A DNA stretch of 64,000 nt from JAPPHA01 sp965242975 (GTDB lineage Bacteria; Pseudomonadota; Alphaproteobacteria; Rhodobacterales; Rhodobacteraceae). Positions 53,061 to 61,731 of this stretch are shown piece after piece (the stretch's first letter is position 1; each line of letters opens with the position of its first letter). Made by a program: the position numbers and the translations under genes. Where the stretch lies: NCBI GenBank assembly GCA_965242975.1, contig CBDETS010000007.1:5766001-5830000 (forward strand). Direction: 5' to 3'. Under the pieces are notes generated by a model. It was not told the origin of the DNA, made no database searches, and worked only from the letters and a program-made list of their open reading frames with translations.

Positions 53061-53807
53061 TTACAGGATCTGGCTCAGGAACTCCCGGGTTCTCGGGTCG
53101 TTGGCTTCATCGAAAAAGGTCGCAGGCGGACCGTGTTCGACAATGATGCCGCGATCCGTGAAATAGATGTGATCGGCCACCTCGCGCGCAAATCCCATTT
53201 CGTGGGTAACGAGTATGCAGGTCATGCCCTCCTCGGCCAGTTCGCGGATGGTGATCAGTACTTCCTTGACGGTTTCGGGATCCAATGCCGCCGTGACCTC
53301 GTCGAACAGCATCACGTCGGGATTCATGGCAAGCGAGCGGGCGATCGCGACCCGCTGCTGCTGCCCGCCGGAGAGCTCCCCGGGAAAACTGTCTTCCTTC
53401 CCTTGGAGACGTACCTTGGCCATCAAAGCGCGCGCGCGGCGTTCGACGTCGCGCCTGTTCTGCTTGAGGACCAGGACCGGGGCCATCATCACGTTCTCGA
53501 GGGCGGTCTTGTGGGGAAAGAGGTTGTATTGCTGGAACACCATCCCGACTTTCTTCCGGAGTTCCAGCTTGTCGAGTTTCGGGTCGTGGACTTCTTGCCC
53601 CAGTACGGTGATGGAGCCCGACTGGATGTCGTTGAGCCCATTGACGCATCGGATCAGGGTCGACTTTCCCGAACCGGACGGGCCGATGATGCAGATCACT
53701 TCGCCCTTCATGACATCGAGGGAAACGCCCTTCAGAACTTCCAGGTCGCCGAAGGACTTGTGGACGTCACGGATCGAGACAATCGGTTGGTCAGCAGTCC
53801 AGGTCAT
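53061..53807 (-). CDS. polar amino acid ABC transporter ATPase (GlnQ/HisP type)
   Basis: 248 residues from ATG 53807, which overlaps the permease stop (ATGA). Walker A is IIGPSGSGKSTLIRCVNGL, Q-loop VGMVFQQYNLFPHKTALEN, signature FPGELSGGQQQRVAIARSL, Walker B VMLFDEVTAALDPE and H-loop VTHEMGFAREVADH. The EVTAALDPE form and length are typical for polar amino acid transporters. Works with the two permeases and binding protein encoded just upstream. Confidence 0.95.
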   Translation of the reverse strand: MTWTADQPIVSIRDVHKSFGDLEVLKGVSLDVMKGEVICIIGPSGSGKSTLIRCVNGLNDIQSGSITVLGQEVHDPKLDKLELRKKVGMVFQQYNLFPHKTALENVMMAPVLVLKQNRRDVERRARALMAKVRLQGKEDSFPGELSGGQQQRVAIARSLAMNPDVMLFDEVTAALDPETVKEVLITIRELAEEGMTCILVTHEMGFAREVADHIYFTDRGIIVEHGPPATFFDEANDPRTREFLSQIL

Positions 53808-54649
53808 AGTTTCACCGCGAATTTGCGTTCCAGGTAAATGGTCCAGCGGGCAATGGGATAGCAATAGATGAAAAAGAGCAGCAGCGCGAAACCGAAGAAG
53901 GGAACCAGGAGTTCCGGGTGATTGTCCTCGGCCTCCATGGCCTGTCGGCTCAGCGTGATCAGTTCCTCGATTCCGAGCAGGCTGCAGAGCGGCGTGGCCA
54001 TGGCCAGGATCGCATACCAGTTCATCCATGGCGGCAGCATGCGCTTGTAGCACTGCGGCAGGATCACCTGCCACAACACCTGGCGACGGGTGAAGGCAAG
54101 ACTCTCGGCGGCCTCCCACTGGGCCGAAGGCACCGATTGTACGGCGCCGCGGACCACTTCGGAAATGTTGGCCATGATCGGCAGGCTGAGGCCAAAGACG
54201 CCCTTGACCCAGTCGGGAATGCGGATGGACGCGCCGAACACGGTCACTTCGAACGGAAAGGCCAGGAGCACGATGAAGAGAAGAACCAGCCATGGCGAGT
54301 TGCGGAACAATTGGGTAAGGAACCAGGCAACGGCCCGCACGGGTCGGTGCAGGGAGATCTGGGCCAATCCCAGCATGACGCCCGCCACGGTGCCGATGGC
54401 CATCGCAAGCACCGAGATCAGGACATTGAAGAGAAATCCCGACTTGATCAGGAAGGGCATCCAGCGCCAGAGCGCACCGAAGGCCTCGTCCGTCCCGTAA
54501 CGATCTTGCGCAAGCGGAAACTGTGGCCAGATCACCATGACCGTCAGCACCGCAAAGGGTGTCCACCATGGCAGCGAGGCCAGCCATCGGGTGACGAAAT
54601 AACTGTCGGGGACGTGCCTGTGCCGATCGAACGGCTTGAGGACGGCCAT
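53804..54649 (-). CDS. amino acid ABC transporter permease (HisM/GlnP type), longer subunit
   Basis: 281 residues from ATG 54649 behind GAGGTGGC. It has an extended N-terminus with an extra membrane segment (LPWWTPFAVLTVMVIWPQF), then the HisMQ-type permease core with FLTQLFRNSPWLVLLFIVLL, ISEVVRGAVQSVPSAQWEAA (EAA loop, AAESLAFT) and a C-terminal helix. Paired with the 248-residue permease 38 bases upstream. Confidence 0.92.
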   Translation of the reverse strand: MAVLKPFDRHRHVPDSYFVTRWLASLPWWTPFAVLTVMVIWPQFPLAQDRYGTDEAFGALWRWMPFLIKSGFLFNVLISVLAMAIGTVAGVMLGLAQISLHRPVRAVAWFLTQLFRNSPWLVLLFIVLLAFPFEVTVFGASIRIPDWVKGVFGLSLPIMANISEVVRGAVQSVPSAQWEAAESLAFTRRQVLWQVILPQCYKRMLPPWMNWYAILAMATPLCSLLGIEELITLSRQAMEAEDNHPELLVPFFGFALLLFFIYCYPIARWTIYLERKFAVKL

Positions 54650-54687
54650 GCCACCTCGAGCTGGGGCTGTGATTCCGGGAATTCGCC

Positions 54688-55434
54688 TCACCTGCCGTAA
54701 CCCGGAATTTTCATCGCGTGTTCCCAGCGAGTCATGCCGAAAACCAGGATTGCCACAAGTACGATATAGGCGACGAACAGCATGAGCATCGTCGGGTACT
54801 GGGCGGAGGGATAGTCGTTCCAGATCGATACGGAATGATACAACAGTTCAGGCACGGCTATCGCGTAGGCTTGTGTCGTGGTCTTGACCAAATTGATCAG
54901 GTTGTTGTTGAGCGCGGGAAGGCAGACCCGGAATGCCAGAGGCAGAACCACGTAGATGTAGCTTTGCAACCGGGTGAAGCCGAGGGATTCGGACGCTTCG
55001 ACCATGGATTCCGGCACTGCTTCGATGCCTGCGCGGAAGATCTCGACGTTGAACGCGCCGGCGAAGAAACTGAGCGAGATGATCGCCCAGCCCACGTTCG
55101 AAATCACGGGTTCGACCGTCCAGCCGTCGGCGCCGGTCATGACAGGGGTGAATTGGCCGAGGGCAAAATAGAAAAAGAGCAGCTGCACGAGCGGCGGTGT
55201 GTTCCGGAAAAACTGGATATAGCCCTGCACGACGGCCCGGAGCACGATCGAGCGGGCACCCTGCATCCACGCTCCCACCAGGCCGATGAGGACCGAGAAG
55301 ACAAGGCACGACGCGCTCAACTTGATCGTCATCCAGAGCCCGGAGAGCACCTTGCCCTGCTGGCGATCGTCATACATCCAGATGAAATTCCAGCGAGGCG
55401 CGTCGGCAGCCAGTTCGCGAAAGAAATCTTCCAT
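54688..55434 (-). CDS. amino acid ABC transporter permease (HisQ/GlnP type), shorter subunit
   Basis: 248 residues. Core motifs: GYIQFFRNTPPLVQLLFFYF, FNVEIFRAGIEAVPESMVEA and SLGFTRLQSYIYVVLPLAFR, the EAA loop of the family. About five membrane segments. Located between the binding-protein gene and the second permease; the start is 20 bases after a strong hairpin. Confidence 0.93.
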   Translation of the reverse strand: MEDFFRELAADAPRWNFIWMYDDRQQGKVLSGLWMTIKLSASCLVFSVLIGLVGAWMQGARSIVLRAVVQGYIQFFRNTPPLVQLLFFYFALGQFTPVMTGADGWTVEPVISNVGWAIISLSFFAGAFNVEIFRAGIEAVPESMVEASESLGFTRLQSYIYVVLPLAFRVCLPALNNNLINLVKTTTQAYAIAVPELLYHSVSIWNDYPSAQYPTMLMLFVAYIVLVAILVFGMTRWEHAMKIPGYGR

Positions 55435-55453
55435 TCGGAAACAGACCGAGAGT

Positions 55454-55485
55454 CATGCCCCTCCCCGAAGCCGGGGAGGGGCATG
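55454..55485. terminator. 13-bp GC-rich hairpin between binding-protein and permease genes
   Basis: CATGCCCCTCCCC, loop of six, GGGGAGGGGCATG: a perfect 13-base stem. It starts 14 bases after the stop of the binding-protein gene and ends 20 bases before the permease start. There is no T-run after it, so it probably protects the 3' end of the binding-protein mRNA and lowers downstream expression, as in other transporter operons. Confidence 0.75.
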
Positions 55486-55498
55486 AATGCGATGTCGG

Positions 55499-56335
55499 CT
55501 ATTCGAGCCAGTCGCTGTGGCGGTCGCCTTGGACCTTGAGGTACTCGGTGGGCTTGATACCCCATTTGGACTCGAGCTCGACCAGGCGTCCCGAGCGGTG
55601 CCAGTTGTACTGCATTCCGGACATGAACTGCCCGAAGATGCAATTCACCTCTCCAAGCGGCACCGCCAGTCCCCAGGGGTTGTCGTCTTCGGACATGAGC
55701 GGCATCTCGAATTCGTCCCAATTGCCCGACGCCAGGTCCGATCCGATCGAACTGTCGTCGTAGACCCATGCGACGCATTTCTTGTCCCTCAGCGCCTGCT
55801 TGGCCTCGGCATTTCCGGTGAAGGCGACGATTTCAACGCCGTAGCGCTCTTCGACGATCTGGTTGTAGAACGCGCCCTGCTTGCCGCAAACCTTCCGGCC
55901 GCGCAGGTCTTCCCACTGGGAGAATCCGAGGGCCTTGGGCGACATGATGTTGGTTCCGGATGTGTAGTAGTTGGGACCCGGAATTCCAACGATCTCCCGT
56001 CGGTCGGCGCGGTCGGACATGGTGGCGATCATCATGTCGATCCTGCCCTGCTCCAGAAACTGCATCCGGTTCGAGGACTGGACCGGCACGAGCTCCAGTT
56101 CTACGCCCAAGGTATCGGCAACATCCTGGGCCATGTCGATTTCCATGCCCACAAGATTGCCGTCCTGGTCACGGTAGCCCCAAGGTTTGTAGTCGGCCTT
56201 GACGCCGACCACGACCTTGCCGCGTTCCATGACCTTGTTCCACACGTCGTTGGTGCATTCAGCACCAAAGGTTGAGCCGGCAGACATGGCCAGCAAGGCA
56301 ATGCTGCTGATGGCTGACTGGATGTAAGTCTTCAT
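55499..56335 (-). CDS. periplasmic amino acid-binding protein
   Basis: 278 residues from ATG 56335 behind AAGGGAGCATAAACC. Signal peptide KTYIQSAISSIALLAMSAGS then GAECTNDVW. SBP_bac_3 fold: RGKVVVGVKADYKPWGYRDQ, VGMEIDMAQDVADTLGVELE, IDMMIATMSDRADRREIVGI and the DRRGRKVCGKQGAFYNQIVE-like LRGRKVCGKQGAFYNQ. Delivers a small amine or amino acid to the HisMQ-type permeases encoded next. Ligand unknown; the divergent N-methylamine-type oxidoreductase suggests a methylated amino acid or betaine derivative (inference). Confidence 0.92.
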   Translation of the reverse strand: MKTYIQSAISSIALLAMSAGSTFGAECTNDVWNKVMERGKVVVGVKADYKPWGYRDQDGNLVGMEIDMAQDVADTLGVELELVPVQSSNRMQFLEQGRIDMMIATMSDRADRREIVGIPGPNYYTSGTNIMSPKALGFSQWEDLRGRKVCGKQGAFYNQIVEERYGVEIVAFTGNAEAKQALRDKKCVAWVYDDSSIGSDLASGNWDEFEMPLMSEDDNPWGLAVPLGEVNCIFGQFMSGMQYNWHRSGRLVELESKWGIKPTEYLKVQGDRHSDWLE

Positions 56336-56339
56336 TGGT

Positions 56340-57236
56340 TTATGCTCCCTTGTTGGAGGCAGGCTTATCCTGCCAGTATCTTTCCAGCTGGTGGTTTTGC
56401 CGTTCGACCGCGGCAATGCGCTCCTGCGCTTCCTTCCCCCTCAATCGAACGATCATACCGATTATTGCCTCGAAAAACACCACGGCCGCGACATGAGAAG
56501 GAAAAAACTGCGGGCTCTCGGTGCAAATGCAAAAACAATGGCGCGCATGGGCGGCGACAGGCGACAGGCGGCTGTCAGTCAGGGCAATCAGGGGTACCCC
56601 GCGCGAGCTGATACTGCCGGCGACGGCAATCGCCCGCGCCGCGTAAGGCCTGATGCTGAACAGGATGCAGGCGTCATCGGAGCCGAGGTCGGCCAGATCA
56701 TTGGCCAGGCCGGCGCCCCCCCGACCGGGGACGATCCAGCCGGTCAGGGACATGTTGGCAAGGTAATGGGCGTATTCCACGACCGGCATTGCGCTCATCT
56801 CGCCAATCAGGGCCACCCTGCGGGCATGTGCGAGCACACTGACCGCAGCGTCCAATTCGCCGGGGTCGAGTGTGGCAACCAGGGCCTCGGTGTTGTGGAT
56901 GGCCGCGGCGGCCTGGCGGGCGGCAATTCCGGAATTCTTGTCGTCGGCGTCGACCAGCACCTGTGCCTTTCGGGCAAGATGGTTGCGGCTTCCCAGGATT
57001 TCCGCCCGGCAGGAATCCCTGAGCGCGTCATAGTTCGCGTAGCCGATGGCGCGCGCCATCCGGGTGAAGGTAGGCGCCGGGAGGTTCGCATTCCGGGCAA
57101 TGCTGCGCTGCGACCGGGTCGCGACCTCGCCAGGGTTCTCGACGACGTAGTGCGCTGCCCGGCGCAATTGCGGACTCAGGGCCTGAAGATTGTGCGGCGT
57201 CAGGTTTTTCAGTCTTGATTCCGACTCGATCCGCAT
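56340..57236 (-). CDS. MurR/RpiR-family transcriptional regulator
   Basis: 298 residues: N-terminal RpiR helix-turn-helix (LSPQLRRAAHYVVENPGEVA, RSIARNANLPAPTFTRMARA, IGYANYDALRDSCRAEI) and a C-terminal SIS sugar/ligand-sensing domain (RVALIGEMSAMPVVEYAHYL, DDACILFSIRPYAARAIAVA, GVPLIALTDSRLSPVA). First gene of the transporter unit, 4 bases before the binding-protein start. Probably controls both its own operon and the divergent oxidoreductase gene through the inverted repeat at 57241-57288. Confidence 0.92.
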   Translation of the reverse strand: MRIESESRLKNLTPHNLQALSPQLRRAAHYVVENPGEVATRSQRSIARNANLPAPTFTRMARAIGYANYDALRDSCRAEILGSRNHLARKAQVLVDADDKNSGIAARQAAAAIHNTEALVATLDPGELDAAVSVLAHARRVALIGEMSAMPVVEYAHYLANMSLTGWIVPGRGGAGLANDLADLGSDDACILFSIRPYAARAIAVAGSISSRGVPLIALTDSRLSPVAAHARHCFCICTESPQFFPSHVAAVVFFEAIIGMIVRLRGKEAQERIAAVERQNHQLERYWQDKPASNKGA

Positions 57237-57240
57237 GTCT

Positions 57241-57288
57241 ATGTTGCATATGTTTCAATCACTTCAGAGAGTGAAACATATTCAACAT
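57241..57288. promoter_or_regulatory. inverted repeat, probable RpiR operator
   Basis: ATGTTGCATATGTTTCA (57241-57257), 14-base spacer, TGAAACATATTCAACAT (57272-57288). The arms are 17 bases with one mismatch. It fills the gap between two divergent genes and contains TGAAAC/GTTTCA cores of the kind bound by RpiR-type regulators, so it is the best candidate for the operator controlling both transcripts. Confidence 0.8.
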
Positions 57289-57313
57289 GCCTTTTCAAGC
57301 CGGGAGTGATCGC

Positions 57314-59728
57314 TTGTCGGCAACAGGATTGCCGAACCATGCCGGTGCCGTCGTTATCGGTGGCGGGATCATGGGATGCTCGACATTGTACCATTTGGCC
57401 AGGATGGGAGTCGGCGATGCCATTCTGCTGGAACGCAACCGTCTCGGGAGTGGTACCACCTGGCATTCGGCGGCCCAGGTCCGGATGCTCAGGCATTCGC
57501 GAAACCTGACCCGGATGATCCGCTATTCGGTCGATCTCTACAAGCAACTCGAGTCGGAAACAGGCCATTCCGTGGGCTGGATCAGGAACGGATCATTGTC
57601 GATCGCAACCCATCCCGACCGCCTGATCCATGTCCGGAGGCAGGAGGCGCTTGCACATGCCTATGGGGTGATGGCGCGGTCCATGACCGCGGGCGAGGCA
57701 CGTGAACGCTGGCCATTGATGAATTCGGACGACGTCATTGGCGCGGTCTGGTCGCCGGATGACGGACGTGTGTCGCCCAGCGATGTCTGCAATGTGCTGG
57801 CCGGGGCGGCGCGAGGTCTGGGCGCCCGGTTCTTCGAGCAAACCGGCGTGAGTGGAATCCTGACCCGGAACGGCAGAGTCTACGGCGTCGAGACTGCAGC
57901 GGGCGTCGTGACATGCGATACGGTTGCGCTTTGCGGTGGGCTCTGGTCGCGTGAACTGGGCGCGATGGCCGGAGCTGCGGTTCCCGTGCTCGCCTGCGAG
58001 CATTTCTACCTGCTGACCCGGCCGGTTGATGGAGTCGCAGGCATTCTGCCCACGCTCGGCGACCATGACGGGCACCTGTACATCCGGGACGACAGTGGCG
58101 GCCTTCTCGTGGGTTGTTTCGAACCGTTCGGCAAGCCGGTTGCGCCGGGCGTATTGGACGAGAACTTCGAGTACGGCCTGCTTCCCGAAGACTGGGATCA
58201 TTTCGAGCCGATGATGGAGCGGGCTCTGCACCGCCTGCCGGTTCTCGAACGGGCCGAGGTGAAGACGCTGGTCAACGGTCCGGAGAGCTTTACGCCCGAT
58301 GGCATGTTCATGCTGGGCGAGACGGCCGAAACCCGCGGGCTGTACCTTGGCTGCGGAATGAATTCCGTGGGGGTTGCGTCCGCAGGAGGGGCGGGCATGA
58401 ACCTTGCGCACTGGATCCTGCACGGCTGCCCGGCTTATGATCTGACCGACGCGGATGCCCGGAGGTTTGCACCGGTCTTTAACTCGGTCGAGCACCTCAT
58501 GGCTCGCATCCCCGAGATTCTCGGCACCCATTACGACATTTCCTATCCGGGGAAGCAGCCGAAGACCGCCAGAAACCTGCGGGCCCTGCCGCTTGACGGA
58601 AAGCACCGCAAATCCCGCGCGCACATGGAACAGGTCTATGGTTGGGAAAGGCCACTTTTTTTCGGCAAGACCCGGGAGCCCCGACTGCGTTTCGACCGTC
58701 CCGACTGGTTTGAAGCTGTCCGTTCGGAAGTGATGGCTGCCCATGAGGCCGCCGCTGTTTTCGACGCGTCGTCGTTCGGCAAGATCGAAGTCATGGGTCC
58801 GGATTCCGAGGCATTCCTTTTGAGGGTCTGCGCCGGTCACATGGATCGGCCGCCAGGTTCGGTCATCTACACCGCGGTGCTCAACGAACATGGTACCTTC
58901 GAAAGCGACCTGATCGCGCAAAAATTCACATCCCGTCACTTTCGTCTGTTCACCAGTTCTGCCGCCATAAGGCGCGACTTCTCCTGGTTGTCGCGAGCCG
59001 CGGAGGGATACGAACTGCGGCTGACAGACAGTACTGAACATCATGCGGTGCTCGGACTGATGGGCCCGCACGCCGCTAAGGTCGCCACGGCATGCGGCGT
59101 GGATGCTTCGGTACTCGACGCCCTGGCGTATTTCGCGTTCGGCGCGGTCCACGTTGCAGGCTGTCCGGCAATCGCTGCGCGCATGTCGTACGTAGGGGAG
59201 GCGGGCTGGGAGTTTACATGCAGGAGCGAGGACGCAGGCGTGGTCCACGAAGCGCTGGCCGTGGCCGGAGCAAAGCCTGCAGGGGGGCTCGCCCAGACAT
59301 CGATGCGGATCGAGAAAGGGTTCCGTGCCATGGGTCACGAGCTTGATGGTGACATTTCTCCGATCGAGGCTGGACTCGCTTTCGCCACCCGGCGGTCGGG
59401 CGGGTTCGTCGGGTTCGAGGCCATGAAGGAAAGGCGTGCCGCCGGAGCCCGTCCGGAGCTTGTCTCGCTGGTGCTTGACGACCCGGCCGCCTGCCCACTC
59501 GGTCACGAACCGGTTTGCCGGGACGAAAACATCATCGGCCTGACAACATCCTGCGCTTTCGGGTACCGGGTGGGCAGGCCGGTGGCGCTTGCCCGCCTGT
59601 CGAGACCCCTTGAAGACGGCTCTCGCGTTCAGGTCGACATCGCGCGGGAGTTGTTTGACGCCATCGTCAGAACGGGCCCTGCATTCGATCCGGCCGGCGT
59701 TCGCATGAAAACGTCCCGCCCCGATTGA
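57314..59728 (+). CDS. FAD-dependent oxidoreductase, dimethylglycine/sarcosine dehydrogenase type (DAO + FAO_M + GcvT)
   Basis: About 804 residues. The N-terminal DAO domain has AGAVVIGGGIMGCSTLYHLA and GSGTTWHSAAQVRMLRHSR, whose His is the covalent-FAD position in dimethylglycine dehydrogenase. A linker FAO_M domain (YDISYPGKQPKTARNLRALP) and a folate-binding GcvT domain (HHAVLGLMGPHAAKVATACG; YVGEAGWEFTC) follow. Predicted to demethylate an N-methylated amino acid, passing the one-carbon unit to tetrahydrofolate. TTG 57314 has GGGAG seven bases upstream; ATG 57287 would put the start inside the operator repeat. Divergent from the RpiR/transporter unit. Confidence 0.9.
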   Translation: MSATGLPNHAGAVVIGGGIMGCSTLYHLARMGVGDAILLERNRLGSGTTWHSAAQVRMLRHSRNLTRMIRYSVDLYKQLESETGHSVGWIRNGSLSIATHPDRLIHVRRQEALAHAYGVMARSMTAGEARERWPLMNSDDVIGAVWSPDDGRVSPSDVCNVLAGAARGLGARFFEQTGVSGILTRNGRVYGVETAAGVVTCDTVALCGGLWSRELGAMAGAAVPVLACEHFYLLTRPVDGVAGILPTLGDHDGHLYIRDDSGGLLVGCFEPFGKPVAPGVLDENFEYGLLPEDWDHFEPMMERALHRLPVLERAEVKTLVNGPESFTPDGMFMLGETAETRGLYLGCGMNSVGVASAGGAGMNLAHWILHGCPAYDLTDADARRFAPVFNSVEHLMARIPEILGTHYDISYPGKQPKTARNLRALPLDGKHRKSRAHMEQVYGWERPLFFGKTREPRLRFDRPDWFEAVRSEVMAAHEAAAVFDASSFGKIEVMGPDSEAFLLRVCAGHMDRPPGSVIYTAVLNEHGTFESDLIAQKFTSRHFRLFTSSAAIRRDFSWLSRAAEGYELRLTDSTEHHAVLGLMGPHAAKVATACGVDASVLDALAYFAFGAVHVAGCPAIAARMSYVGEAGWEFTCRSEDAGVVHEALAVAGAKPAGGLAQTSMRIEKGFRAMGHELDGDISPIEAGLAFATRRSGGFVGFEAMKERRAAGARPELVSLVLDDPAACPLGHEPVCRDENIIGLTTSCAFGYRVGRPVALARLSRPLEDGSRVQVDIARELFDAIVRTGPAFDPAGVRMKTSRPD

Positions 59729-60309
59729 AACCCGGAATCGCACCGCCCTTGAGCGAATGCCTTTGTTGACCGGGTAAGCGTAACGTCCCTCGACCTGGTT
59801 CGCCTCCGGCTTCCGGTCTCATTCCGATCCCTTTGCTTTGATCGAACGCCGTATCCCGGCCGATCGCCTGATCTCCGGTTCGCCGTGGGGAATGTCGGGG
59901 TCCTCGACAACCTCGTCGCCAACCGCCAACCGTACCGGATCACCCTTGAGCAATTTGACTTGCATTGTTCGGCGCATCGATGCTCAACCGGGCGATCAGG
60001 ACGGCGACCTGATGCCACGCCCGTGAAAGGACAGGTTGGCCAATGGGCCTGTAACCGGCAGCGCCGACACGGCCGGCGTCCCGGTTCATCCGGCCGCACC
60101 CGCCGACGCCGTAATGCTCGCAACGGCCGCGGACCGTGATGTCGAACCCCGCTTGATGATGGCCGTCACGTCGGTCGCACGTAATCTACGCGAGGTGTCC
60201 TGCACGGGACTTGGTCCGGTTCTGCGCTCTTTCAACGACCGAACGGCAGACTCAGGGAGGCGACGAATCGCACCCGGAGACAGTGGGAATTCCCGATCCG
60301 GACGACAGT
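59729..60309. other. gene-free stretch
   Basis: 581 bases with no supported gene between the oxidoreductase and the convergent DUF1989 gene. Short frames on both strands, none recognisable. Confidence 0.45.
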
Positions 60310-60915
60310 CTAATGTTCCGGGATTATCTCGAAATGCGCCTCGGTGGGACGACCGGATTCTCCGTTGACCGGGACCATGTCCTGAGGGCAGGCCGACATG
60401 GCTATGATGCAGTCCATTCGTGCGCGCAGGACGACATGATCGCCCGGTCGGGAAAGAGGGGGCTCGAATCTCAGGTCACCGGCGTTATCCCAGGGAATGT
60501 TCATGAAGAGATTGAGCGGTGAGGGCGTGTGAGTCACGACGATCCCGAGTTCAGCCATGGCGGATGCCAGGTTGTCAGAGCAATTGTCGTGAATCCCCTC
60601 GAATCCCAGCAGGTGGTAACGCCATCGATCGCATGCAGCCATCATCGTGTCATGCCGCCCGGGCGACGTGTCCTCGTCAAGCACCAGAATCTCGCGGCGC
60701 CGATTGGTGATCAGAACGTCGCCGACACGAGGCGTCATCCGCAGATTGAAGACCCGGGTTGCGTCCATGGCCATGTATTCGGTCGGGTCGGCTGCGTTGA
60801 ACGCCCAGGTGTCGACCACCTGCTGACCATGGGTATTGATGATTCGAACCTGTTGTTCCGCGTTGATCTGGCAGGCTGCGCCCGAGCGGGCGGGGAGGGT
60901 CCTGATCTTTCCCAT
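60310..60915 (-). CDS. DUF1989 family protein (urea carboxylase-associated)
   Basis: 201 residues from ATG 60915 behind GGAGGAACCCGC. Family blocks: QVRIINTHGQQVVDTWAFNA, RMTPRVGDVLITNRRREILV, DTSPGRHDTMMAACDRWRYH, GIHDNCSDNLASAMAELGI and PSPLNLFMNIPW. Cys and His residues in these blocks are likely metal or catalytic positions. Members occur with urea carboxylase and in aminomethyl-carboxylate degradation. Fits an amine/one-carbon use neighbourhood with the gene cluster to its left. Confidence 0.88.
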   Translation of the reverse strand: MGKIRTLPARSGAACQINAEQQVRIINTHGQQVVDTWAFNAADPTEYMAMDATRVFNLRMTPRVGDVLITNRRREILVLDEDTSPGRHDTMMAACDRWRYHLLGFEGIHDNCSDNLASAMAELGIVVTHTPSPLNLFMNIPWDNAGDLRFEPPLSRPGDHVVLRARMDCIIAMSACPQDMVPVNGESGRPTEAHFEIIPEH

Positions 60916-61731
60916 GCGGGTTCCTCCATTCACGGGCCAGGACTTCCACGAGGCAACGGGTCCGACTGTTTCCGGCCCGCGAGCAGTTCCGGTCAGACCG
61001 AGGGATTGGCGGCGGACCACCACCAATTCGCGTATTCATGAGACTATCGTATCGGGCAGGTCTGCATTCGCGCAAGGCCCCGTTTAGGCCCGCCTCCGCT
61101 CCTCGACCGAACACGGAAGTTCGGCGCTGAAGGGCGACGTGGCTGACCATCCGCGTTGTGCCTGGGAACCTTCGACGACATGTCCTGCATAACGCCGCGT
61201 CAATGGGACGAATTTCTGCTCGGCGAAGTTGCTCGCGTCGGGTTCTTGGGCCACAGTTGTCATGCTCGGACGAGAGAACCCGACCCGAAGCGGAAAAATG
61301 GTTCTTCGTTGCCCAAACGGTGTGGCACGATCATCGGATCGAGCGAACCGGACGAGTCCCTTCGTTGGCAGCTGTTCTTTCGGCCGAATTGAAGATTCGG
61401 ACGAAAGGCCGGACTGGATAGACGCTGCCAGGTCGTGGAAACGGGGCGGGTGGCTGCGACGTCGGTCCGGTATCGCAACGTAGAGTCATTCGAGCGGACC
61501 TGTTCGTTCAAAGACCGGACCCCGGGCACTGTCCGCGGCGGTCGAAAGGAATTGGGCACCGTGTCCGATCGCCGATGCATCAGGATTCGGAAGCCGGCGA
61601 TACGGAATTTCCGATTTCCTTCTGGTACCCGTTTTCCGCCAGGCCTCAGACACGGATCTGAACCGATTGCTCCGGCGCGTTGCAGCACCCCCATGACACG
61701 GGCGCGAGCACGGAGGTCGTTTCGGCGCAGC
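60916..61731. other. 816-base gene-poor stretch
   Basis: No supported gene. Plus-strand frames (61156-61392, 61435-61815) and minus frame 61260-61694 overlap and match nothing. Should contain the DUF1989 promoter. Confidence 0.45.

Noticed and set aside
57593..59743. 716-codon minus-strand open frame
   Set aside because: Antisense to the well-supported FAD/GcvT oxidoreductase; no family resemblance, no ribosome site.
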